Below are positions 13,691 through 23,840 of a stretch of DNA of 64,000 bases, piece after piece (position 1 is the first letter of the stretch; each line of letters begins with the position of its first letter). A program made the translations under genes and the position numbers. The notes below the pieces were generated by a model. That model was not told where the DNA came from. It did no database searches and saw only the letters and a list, made by a program, of their open reading frames with translations. Source of the DNA: Erythrocercus mccallii (taxonomy: Eukaryota; Chordata; Aves; Passeriformes; Dicruridae). The stretch lies in NCBI GenBank assembly GCA_013397435.1, contig VZRG01002021.1, forward strand, positions 62,001 through 126,000, given 5' to 3'.

Positions 13691-16600
13691 AGTCACTTTA
13701 AGTAGCCAAGGTACAAGGGCACAAAGGGGCGAATTTGCACTGAACTAGCATTTTTCTGATACCCAGCTTGTGGTAGCTCCTGTCAAGGTTGGAAACCAGC
13801 CCAGCTGGTGTTAGTATTGCTGCCATGCTGCAGGGTACCCATCCCATTGCACAGCTGGGATAGGAGCAGGTGCTTCCCCTCAACCTCCTCCATCAAAAGT
13901 TAAACTATGGAAAATTCCCAAGTGCCAGATGATCTGCCATAAATCAGTCAGTCTTGCATGTCCTTCTCTGACCAGTTGAACTAGGACCCATATGAGTTGT
14001 GCTGTTGACTAATGGAAAGTTAAGCCTTAAGGGCTCTGAAGGTTGGGCCACTGAGCCTCAAAATCACTGTGCTTTGCCAGTTTGTCTGAGACACTTTGGG
14101 CTGTACAGAACATTGCTGTTGGGCTTTTATTTTTATTTTTAATCTTAATTTTAGCCAGAATGGCAGAGCAAGAGGATGGAAGAAATGTAGTAAGTGTATT
14201 TGAAATGGGCATGGAATTTTACACAGGGCAGAGCTCCCAAAAATAGCTACAAAACAAACTGCTTTAAAAAATTTGAAATGACAGATTTTATTGGTGTTAG
14301 AAGAATGATTTCTCAGGGCTGTATTTACTGTGGCAAGCCTAGAAGTAAGGGAACATGTGTTCCTACACAACAGAAAGGAGGACGTGCCATCACACAGCCA
14401 GACAGCTCATGGGACCAGGCTTCTCCATCACATACACTTATCACAGTGGAACTGTGTTGAAGTCTTAGATCCAAGAACTCCCACAGAACTGCAGTACTGT
14501 ATGTTCAAACGCTTTTGTAGATATTGACTAAAAACTCTTGAAGATTTGCTCACGTCACAGGAGAGGAAGAGGAAATGTGAAGACACAGATTGGTTGCAAT
14601 GTGCTTCTTCACTTGGTCCCTGTGGGAAAAAATATCCACATGTTCATGTGGTAAGGAAACTCCCTGGACACAGTTTCGTGTTTCCCTGGGTCTGATCTCA
14701 TATCTAAGTTTCTGTAATATGGGAAAGAAATAAAAGGAAAAAGTTGTAGTAAAATGAGCTCAGCCAAGTTCTCAGTATCCTCATGCTGAAGCTCCTTTCA
14801 CAAAGCAGCAAAGCGAGGAAACCGCACATTCTGAACACAACCTCCAACTCAGGCAAAAGCTCAATGGGAGAAACAATAACCCCTGGCAAGGCTCCAAATG
14901 AATCATTATGTCTTTATGAGCCATTGTTTCCCATTGATGGACCTGCTCTCATTCACAAAAAGCTTCTTTTGTGAGGCAAGAGGAAAAAACACATTTGGAA
15001 ACACAGAAGTGAGTCCCTGTGTGGCCAGGGTGGCATGGGAGCACTGTGAGAATCCAGCTGTTATTTACCCCAGACAACTGCACGGACAGCATTGAAATGT
15101 CTTCATGGACAAACCCTCTTGCTGTCTTCTTCTGTAACTTATGCCTGTAAACTTTGCAGTTGAGTTTTCCCTTTGGAGCTAAAGTTTGGCTACAGCACCT
15201 CTTGTAGTTCCTCTTGATTTCCATCCCTCCAACACAGCCCACGTTGATCACATGGCTCAAGCAGTGCTCAAGGGTTTAAATGAAGACAAAAGAGATTGAA
15301 ATCTGTTCTGTTTCATCCCTCAGTTGAACAGTTGGCCAAGTGACAAGACCACTGCCCACCTGGCTTGGGAGAGGGTGCTGGGGCTCAATTTGGTTGTGCA
15401 CCTGCTGGCACCTTGAGCCATTGGAGTTTGCACTCAGTTATGGCACGTGGAAGCCCAGGCAATTAAAGAAGAGCAAACACAAGTGAAGTTAGAACCTCTA
15501 AAATGGCATCTACATGTAGGCAACAGACTGGGAACCCTCCTGACTTGTGCCTGAGTCTCTGTCTAGACTACCTGACTGTGTTGACTGGATGTCCAGTGAC
15601 TGGAGCAGGAATCTGGACACTCAGAGGACAGGAAAACACCAATGCTTAGGATTCTTCACACCAAAGTGAATCCAGCTCTCTGTGCTCTGATGTCTAGTGA
15701 TGCCTGAGATGTTTTACTAAAACCTACACTCCTCACAGGGCTGGGTGATGAGGTATATGTCCTGCTGAAGACCTGTGAGCTCAGTGGCATTCCAGCATCT
15801 GAAGTGGGACCAGGCATCTCCATAGAGACAGACTGAGTCCAGTCCCAATATTGTCTTCTCTGCTTTCTCCACTAAGCCAAGCCATGCTGGCCCATGCCAT
15901 GAAATGCACTGACATGCAGAGCTCAGGCTGCCAGGCTGGGCTGGCTGCTGACATGCAGCTCTGGGGACCAGCCATGGGGCTGTGGCCACAAGGTCCTGCG
16001 TGCCACTGTCAGTCCTGATGCCTCTCACAGCCCAGTCTGGCTCTGAAGAAGGACACAGCAGGATGGCTGGGAAAGGGATGCTTTTTGCAAATGCTATTGA
16101 AGCAAAGAGCTCATACTGTGCTCACAAGGATTCCAAGAGGGGCGTGCCATCCTCTAATGGGTGAAAGGCATTTTTTTGGCAGCATGAAGGGTTGAACTCG
16201 TTTGACTCCACCTCTGCATGTTCACTTTTGGAGAGGCCTCTGCTCTTTCTGGAATGATGCAGATTTGCCTGCCTGCAGAAGTGGTTTGGAAGCAGCTGTT
16301 GAAGCAGAGAGAGCCCATTCTGATCTCTCTCCCTAGGATACCTTGGATGTTCATGTCTCAAAGTACAGAGCCAAGCTCCTGCAGGCTCCAAGGGCCACCT
16401 TTTCTCCCAGTACTAGGAACTGCAGGAGATATTTTCTTCCATCCTCAAAAACTCCTCAGATGTGCCAGGAAAATTCTACATTCTCCCAGCTGCTCTGTGC
16501 TCCTCTACACAGCATGGGATTGGAAAGCTCATCAGCTCATCTGAGTACCTAAAACGCTTGGAAGTTTGAAGCCTTTGACTCTGACACTGCCTGAGGCCCC

Positions 16601-19171
16601 TGTCCTGGAGGAAGAGGGAAGATAGGGAAAGAAGCATCTTGCTTGGAGCCATGAACAGCTGAATATGCACCGGGGCATCCTAAAGGCAAGGAGCAGCCAA
16701 GTCCTTCCTGCAGGGTCTGGAGAGCTGCTGTTCAGCTTTGAAGAAGAAAACATCCCACAGACTGCAGCCACCCAGCAGAGGACCTGTGGGACCCCATCCT
16801 CCTGGAAGATTTGGGAGCCTACAGCCTCCCTAGCTCCTACCTCGGCTCATATGTCAAAAACTGTGGTCTTAAACCTCTACTTCACCAGCTGCTCTGGAAC
16901 CTGAAGTTTCCAGTGTACCTAGGGGAGGCTTGCCAATATTTTTCACTGTGAGGCTGAAGACACGTTCTTGAGCCTAGAGGTGCCTGTGTCTTCAGATTTT
17001 GTCTGCTCACCAGACCTGCCTCATCACTGAGTCTTGCTGAGATCAGTGGCAGTTCAGCCCAGGAGGCACCTCAGCACAACCAGCCCTGCAGAAGAGCACC
17101 AAAAGATGAAGAACCTGCTTATTCAAATACTTTTTAGGCAATAGCTTGGAAACTTACTCAAAATAGTCAGAGAACTCTTTTTTTCTCACTGCAAAGTTCC
17201 TCCTGTACATAGTGGGATTCAAATCCATTGCCTGACCCTCAGTTACCAAGATAAAATATCTTGGGATGAGAGCTTCATATTCACTGCTGTAGAATTTCCT
17301 GGTTTCCACTAGGACTCCCTGCAAAGACAGGGCACATTACCGTGCAGCTACATAGCCAGGGACATGGAAGAACTGAACATTAAGATATTCAAAAGAAACC
17401 AGACCCTGAATATATTCCTCCAGAGTTAACAGAGCAAGGACTGCAGGTCTCCAGCAAGGCTTTCTTATTTATGAGGCATGAGAGAGAAGAGCCCCCAAAT
17501 CTCTGCCATCCTTGAGTGTCATCATCATCTACCCATCAAGGACTATGTAATGAGAATTGTTCACTTTTCATTCAAGTTGAGAGCTCTGAAACACGGCTTT
17601 CAAGTTCCTGCAGCCAGGTGCAATCTGTGTAGTGACAGTACATCTCATTTCCTGGACATGTCTGAGAGCTCTAGCTAGGATATAGCACTTTGCTTTCAAT
17701 CTAGCCTACGTGACTGTAAGATCTCCCTGAACAACCCTTCACACTTGCTAAAAACTGTGAAAGACTGTAAAAATCCCTGTCAGGTAAATGAAGAGTTAAT
17801 ATTCCTGGGAGGTTATCACTAAAATGGGAATCCTGCCCAGGAATGATGGCTTTATGGGCACAGCTCCACTGTGATGCTTTCTTCAGACCTAGCCGATCTG
17901 CCTTCCTCTGTTCAGGAGGTCCATTTGTAGTAAAAATCTATAAATAGTCTGATAGGTTGAGAGAAGAGATGAAAAAGGACTAGTGTTGGGTCATTTAATG
18001 TATAGACAAAGACATGTTCACTTCATCTGTCATGTAAACCTCAACTGCTCAAGTTTATCATTCACTGCCAAAAATGCTATTACAGCAGCTTGAGATTAGA
18101 AGGACAGTTTTATTCCTGTTTCTGACTGACCTTTGGATGGATTTTTCAACTTGGAAAAAGAAAAAAAAACACTTTACATGCTCTGAACTGGAGCTTAGAA
18201 AAGTCTAACGCATTTCTAAGTATAGATGTAGTGATTTACAAGGAACTCTTTTTCTGGTTTTTATAATACTCTGTCTTTCTTCAGCCATGAACAGTGTATT
18301 GGTTCTGACAAGGACATCGGGAACCTTTGAGAGTAGAATTATTTATGACTGGGAGTGTGTGATCCAATGGATAAGAAACGGGACTTATTACTTGGCTCTG
18401 CCATGGATGTGCTGAACATCCTTTCCCTTTCTGCGTCTCTTCTTCTCTGCAGTGATGGTATATCAGAGTAAAAAACTCTTTTCTCACTACTGTTTTCCAA
18501 ATAAACCAGTACAGCCCAATCATCCTGGCAGCACCAGATGATGTCTCCTTGTCTATAATCCATGCTCCCTGCAGGCTTTTTTTGGCCCAGCCAAGTATGC
18601 CCCAAACCAAATACATTAGTGTCATCAGGCCATTGGTACTCTTTATGAGTCTGGTACCTGAATTCACACAAACCAATCTCAGTGCCTGCTCCTAAAAGTT
18701 TACAATAAATTATTTGTATCAAGGTACAGATGGTCTAATAATGGACAACAGATCAGTTGTGTTAAGAGCTGGAAAAGTGATCCATGATCCAAAGAGAACA
18801 CGGGTTTAATTGTTTAATTACAGTTGGTCAGCAACACTGGGGCAAATTCTGTATTTGCCTTACCTGAGGCTCTGAGATCCAAGTTCTCAACAGGTTGCAT
18901 CACAATACTCAACAAAAACCTAAAAATAAACTACCAACATTTAGGGCATGAAAGCCTGAGTCTGGAATTCCTGAAGTTATGTGGTCATGCAAAGGCATCT
19001 GGCTTTGCTTGTGGCCAAAAGAAACCCTAAACATAGGTGCAATTGATTGTCATGAATAATTTGGCATTAGTGATCACACTGATGGTGTTCTCCAAATCCC
19101 TCACAAGTATCAGCCTTTTCCAAGCCCCTCAAAAATGTCCATGTACACTTTGACTGCACAGTGGGTATACA

Positions 19172-19395
19172 GGGCTGGAGGAAGGAAATTCTTTATGTAG
19201 AAGGTAGTGAGCAACTGGACCAGGCTGCCCAGAGAAGCTGTGGGTGCCCCATCCCTGGAAGTGTTCAGGACCAGGTTGGATGGGACTCTGAGCCACCTGG
19301 TCTCGTGGAAGGTGTCACTGCCCATGGTAGGGGTTTAAAACTAGATGGTTTTTAAGGTTCCTTCCAACCCAAGCCACTCTAAGATTTCTATAATT
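19172..19395 (+). repeat. CR1 LINE fragment, 3' end
   Basis: Forward CR1 with CAGGCTGCCCAGAGAAGCTG, GCCCCATCCCTGGAAGTGTT and CCTTCCAACCCAAGCC. It ends about 240 bp upstream of the CRE/TATA promoter candidate. Confidence 0.9.
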
Positions 19396-19638
19396 TCTGT
19401 GTGAGGATCAGATTTCCAATGTACCCATCTTCAGGTGATGAGCTGCACCCAAGATCACCTGGTCTCCATAAGCACCTCTTCTTTCAGCATGAGCCCCTAC
19501 AACCTCCCACCACTGCCCGCTCACATCACAAAAGTTCATCTCCAGCTCATCCTCACTCCTCTCCCTTCCCGACCCCTCCCCTCTCTCCTGAAGACATCCT
19601 TTTTTACCAAAACGAGCCGTGGAGGCTCGAAAAGACAC

Positions 19639-19655
19639 TGACGTCAACATAAAAG
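19639..19655 (+). promoter_or_regulatory. Perfect CRE palindrome followed by TATA-like box
   Basis: TGACGTCA, the full palindromic cAMP-response element bound by CREB/ATF factors, occupies 19639-19646. A TATA-like CATAAAAG follows at 19648-19655. Transcription would be expected to start about 25-30 bases downstream, at 19680-19685, which is where the CpG-rich block begins. Just upstream are a C-rich KLF/SP-like tract (about 19561-19590) and a 6-bp inverted repeat (CGAGCC/GGCTCG, 19613-19629). The spacing supports a + strand promoter, most simply that of GPR20. A non-coding RNA is the alternative. Confidence 0.6.
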
Positions 19656-19679
19656 TAAACCAAAGAGGTCTGGTTCCTG

Positions 19680-19788
19680 TATCATCCCCGCGCCGCGCTG
19701 AGCGCCGGGGAGCGAGCCCGCGGCCACTCAGTCCAGGAGTCTGGAGCGGGCTCAGGACTCAGCAGCTGAGCTGTCTCATTCCGGCGGT
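19680..19788 (+). other. Candidate untranslated first exon (GPR20 or lncRNA)
   Basis: The CpG-rich block begins about 30 bases after the TATA-like box and ends at a consensus donor GTGAGT (19789-19794). The stretch of about 109 bases has no ATG-initiated frame of note on the + strand, as expected for an untranslated exon. Splicing to the acceptor at 41898 would give an intron of about 22.1 kb and place the GPR20 ATG 20 bases into exon 2. The link to GPR20 is inferred from strand, distance and the absence of another + strand gene. The start of the exon is estimated, not seen. Confidence 0.45.
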
Positions 19789-19995
19789 GTGAGTACTGGC
19801 TGCGGCGTGTTTCGGGCTGGGAGCAAGGGGGGAGAGGGAGGGAGATTGACCGGCTGCAGCTTGGGAAGGCAGCGTGCTGTGATCCCGGCTGGGCTGAGAG
19901 TTTGGAGGCATCCGGATGGGGATGGGAGTCCTTGCAAGCTGGGTCGGGAGCGGAGCACGTGGGTTTGGACTCGGGTTGGCTCCACGTGAGTGGGA
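19684..19995. promoter_or_regulatory. CpG island
   Basis: CpG dinucleotides and GC content rise sharply here against CpG-poor surroundings, starting with a GCGCCGCGC-type run and extending past the donor into the presumed intron 1. It is the only CpG island in the left half of the window. Besides the + strand promoter, it could serve a divergent minus-strand transcript. In human, PTP4A3 lies head-to-head with GPR20, but no PTP4A3 coding exon was found to the left. Confidence 0.7.
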
Positions 19996-20240
19996 ACAGC
20001 ACAGGAGAGGAAGGAGAGTGTTCTACACCTGGTGCTGGAGGGATGGAGGAGGGTTGGGGACTTCAGAGCTGGTGCAAAGGAAAAGAGCATCATCTCATCG
20101 AGGGAAACGTTGGGTTTTCTATAAACTGATCTATTTGGATGGTAAAGAGCCTTGTGAGGGATTCTGCATGAAAACTTGAGCATTTCTGGTAAACTTCCAT
20201 ATATACATTACTTGTGTCAAGTCCAGCTACACATACACCT

Positions 20241-20280
20241 GTGCATCCCACAAGTATCCCACAAGTGCATCCCACAAGTG
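20241..20280 (+). repeat. Triplicated 11-bp tandem repeat
   Basis: ATCCCACAAGT occurs three times at 20245, 20256 and 20269, the last two separated by GC. Local tandem duplication. Confidence 0.85.
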
Positions 20281-21807
20281 CAGAGCTGGATACAGGATTT
20301 TTAGACTCATCCAAGACCATGAAAAAGTGATCTGAGAAGGGTCAAAATGAACTATATAGTTTAAGGTTAGGAAGCAGAAAACTTTCTCCAGGGAGATTAT
20401 ATGGAAATGTCCTTACTCTGATTGCTGGCGGGGGGGGGAAGTGGCTGGGCCAGAGCTGGGATGGCAGAAAAGGATGAATGGCCTCACTAGGTCCATTGGT
20501 AAGTCTCTGCCAACTGGGACATGTCTGGCCACAGCACAACATAGAGAGAGCATCTCCCAGTGTTTACACAACCCGCAGTCAGTGACAGTGTGATGAATTG
20601 GTAACATGGCTCTTCGGGCTGATTTCAGCTGTGTTTTGGTGACAGGAGGCGCCTTTTCCTCTAACATTTCTCACATGCCAGGGCCAATTGCTCTTCTTCA
20701 GCAAAAAGCCAGCCCTTTTCCTGAAATGACAGCCCCTTCTGCAAAGCTGAAACTCCCCCATTCAGAAATAAAACAGTGGGCATACAAGTTTAACCCCTAT
20801 TACTTGAGTGTGACAGTCCCAGTTGAAAACCGCCAGGGCGAATACCTCTGTCACCCATGATCAGATGCAAAGCTGCATCTCAGCTCACCCTGTAAATCTC
20901 ACCCTGGGTAGGAGAAATCTGCACAGCCATGGAAAAAGGAGGCAGAAAGGCCCACCACCTTCCTGTTGTAGCATCTGCCAGCACAAGCGAGGGCAGAAGC
21001 CTCCCTTTGGCAGAAACCTCTTTACTAAGAAATTTTCCATCTCCTTAGTGCACAGATATCTCTGCCAACCCACAGATAGAAGGAAAACCCCCATCTTCCC
21101 CCCATGCTTTCTTACAAGCACACATGGCAACATAGCGATGCAATTGAACAGTGACTTTATTAATCTATTTCAGAGCATTTTCTCTCACCCTGCTCAAGCC
21201 TCCTTCCCTATGTCTCCAGTGCGCTGAGATAAAACAGACACTGAGCCATTTCTTCCCTCCCTGTAGAGCTTAAAGGTGACAGAAGCACCCTAGAAGTCTT
21301 TCATCCCCCATTTTGAGGCAGAAGGCACAGACCAAGGGAGGAATTGCACATGAAACATCTCTCACAGCACGTTCTGTCCGAGGCAGAGCAAGCAGAACGG
21401 AGGAGGCTGCTGAACACAGCAATAAATCCCACCAGGCACACGTACCGCAGCTCTGCTCCCCCTTAAGTGCATCATGCCCTTGGGATGATGTGGTTCTCAC
21501 AGGGATGCAGGCTGTCCTGGCCTGCCTGGCCCTACATCCCCTTTTCAGAGGAGGAAGACCAAATCCTGCACTCCAACTTGTCAGAAGGGCTGCAGAATTT
21601 TGGCAGTCCATATTTTAAGGGGCTGGAGACAGGTAAAGGGGGATGTTTAGCAGGCAGGTGTTCATCACATTTAGGGAAAACTCACCCATTAAGGAGATGT
21701 GAATCTAGATGCCTAAAATCAGGAACATCCAAATAGCCAAGCCCTTTTTAAAATGGGAGACAAAAATTCCCCATGGGAGTAACATTCAAAGTGCACATTT
21801 TGTGGAC

Positions 21808-21953
21808 TTCAAGTCTAGGTTGGATGGAGCTTTGAACAACCTGGTCTAGTGAAAGATGTCCCTTCCATTGATGGGGACTTGGAACTTTAGGATGATCTCT
21901 AAGGCTTCTTGCAACCCAAGCCGTGCTGTGGTTTGATGATTCTGTGATTTCCC
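21808..21953 (+). repeat. CR1 LINE fragment, 3' end
   Basis: Forward CR1: AGGTTGGATGGAGCTTTGA, CAACCTGGTCTAGTGAAAGA and terminal GATGATTCTGTGATTT. Heavily 5'-truncated. Confidence 0.85.
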
Positions 21954-23291
21954 GTTCCACCCTGGGCTGTTATAGCAGGTTCCTGTAAATGTCCAGTCAC
22001 CAGGTTTAGGAGGAGGTGAGACTATTTATCACCTAAAGGTACATGTTAGTGAACATCCCATGTGGTAAAATCTACAGCCCCTTCTGAGGAATGTCTGCTA
22101 CTTCTTAGCCAGCTCATCTGTAAATGCTGTAAGGACCCTTCCTGCTCTCTGTTTTGCCTCTCATCCATTTTTCATCCTTGCATTTTAATTTGTTGCTTTT
22201 AGCCCTACATTTTCTGCAGATCACAAATAGCTGAGCAAATCCTACTGATGGCTTAGCAGGGAAACACTTCCCATCCAGTAAATCCCAGAGAGGCACAGCA
22301 GAGTCCAGCCAAGCATGACAAAGTCCAGAGACAGAAGTAGTTGTGCTGAGGTGAAGGATGAATCAAGGGAATAGACAAGTGAAGCCTAGAGCCAGAGCAA
22401 AGGATCAGTAAAGCTGTGGGGGTCAGATGGGATTAGGCTGAGCTGGCTGTGACAACCAAAGAAATTATGTCACCCATCAGGATGACACTAACCAGGGATG
22501 CTGCTGTTCAGTCTCAGCATGATATTTACTGGGATCAATATACCATTAGTGTATAGACACAGAAGAACTGAATTCTTTATTATTTCTTACACACAATCCA
22601 TAAAAGATGTACATCTCATCTATCATAGCCTGAAAATCAGCACTACACCCATTATCACACAACAGAAAGGATGGCTTCTTCCATGTTGAAGCAAAAAAGA
22701 TTTACTGTCAAATGTCCTCTCCTCTTCGTGGCTCCAGCCACCTTCTCTACATATACCAGCCAAAGAGATGAGGCTCTGGGAAATTCCCCTGAGGCTAAAA
22801 CTGTAGGATATGGCTTCCACTGTGGTGGTCCAGCAGACAGTTTTCCATCCTTGAAAGCACTGAATTTGTCACCCTGTCTATTGCACACCTGGAGAAATGG
22901 ATTTGGACCACTTTGGGGAGCTTCCTCATTGTGAGGCTATCACAAGTAGTCTTTGGCCTTATGGATGAGGGCAGGGATGCCTGTGGAGGTTTGCCAAAAT
23001 TTTGTTTCATTCAGAGCTACCAACAACTTCAAAGACCTCTATCAGAGTAGGTTGTTTGCTGCAGGTAGGCATTAGCAAGGTGAAATGTCACTGAGCCACA
23101 CAGAGACTAGCACAGGTATTTGTAACCCACCAGGGTCCTCTCAGAGCGGTGAACTCAGAAGGATGCAGTAAAGTGGGTACCTGGGCACAGCAGGACAGGG
23201 CACTGAGACAGCCTCAGCAGGAAAATCAGCTTCTTGCACGACATGAAGGAGGTTTCTAGCACTCAAGTGCAGAGGACATGAGATTGCTGGA

Positions 23292-23330
23292 GGTCGCACA
23301 CTTCCACCACAGAGCCACTAGTGTGCGACC
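23292..23330. repeat. 11-bp perfect inverted repeat
   Basis: GGTCGCACACT (23292-23302) and its exact complement AGTGTGCGACC (23320-23330) flank a 17-base loop. Each arm has a CpG in a CpG-poor setting. Confidence 0.85.
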
Positions 23331-23511
23331 AGCTTCTCCTCTTGATCATACAAGAGAATGCATGGTCACCCTCTTGCTGGTCTGGCCATGCTCCAACAGC
23401 TGATCCAGAGCAAAGTGAACAGGCAGAGCACACCTTTTACTGCATCCATCACAGTCTAACTGGTCATTACCCATCTCAACAGAGAGGCTAATGCATTATT
23501 AGGCTTATCAG

Positions 23512-23840
23512 AATCACAGAAACACAGAATAGTCTGGGCTGGAAGGGACCTTAAAGATCACTTACTTCCAACCCTGTTGTCATAGCAGGGACACCTCCCA
23601 GTATCCCAGGTTGCTCCAGGTCCTGTCCAACCCGGCCTTGAACACTTCCAGGGATGGGGCATCCACAGCTTCTCTGGGCATCCTGTGCCAGACTCTCCTC
23701 ACCTTCACAGTGAAGAATTTCTTCCTCATATCCAATCTAAATCTCTCCTAGTTTAAAACCATTCCCCCTTGTCCTATCAGTATCTCCTTGTTCAAAAATT
23801 ACAGAATTATAAAGTAGCTCAGGTTGGAAGAGACCTTAAC
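23512..23840 (-). repeat. CR1 LINE fragments, two adjacent copies
   Basis: A reverse CR1 of about 290 bp (23512-23800) runs from ACAGAATAGTCTGGGCTGG to CCTTGTCCTATCAG. A second CR1 3' terminus begins directly after it, with TACAGAATTATAAAGTAGC and GGTTGGAAGAGACC (23802-23840). This fits one CR1 inserting at the edge of another. Confidence 0.85.

Larger units (their letters stand above)
1..19600. other. Gene-poor region, no gene recognised
   Basis: Apart from CR1 fragments and simple repeats I see no conserved protein, RNA gene or exon here. If human gene order holds, PTP4A3 should lie to this side on the minus strand. I looked on that strand for its N-terminal and catalytic exons (MRFLITHNPTN and the CVAGLGR P-loop) and found none, so its coding part is presumably outside the window. 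An unexplained 296-codon minus-strand open frame at 4964-5854 is described among the findings. Confidence 0.6.

Noticed and set aside
1..19600. Expected PTP4A3 coding exons on the minus strand
   Set aside because: Neither the N-terminal exon nor the phosphatase P-loop exon was found. One weak look-alike near 15745 (an LIT-containing frame) fails beyond a few residues.
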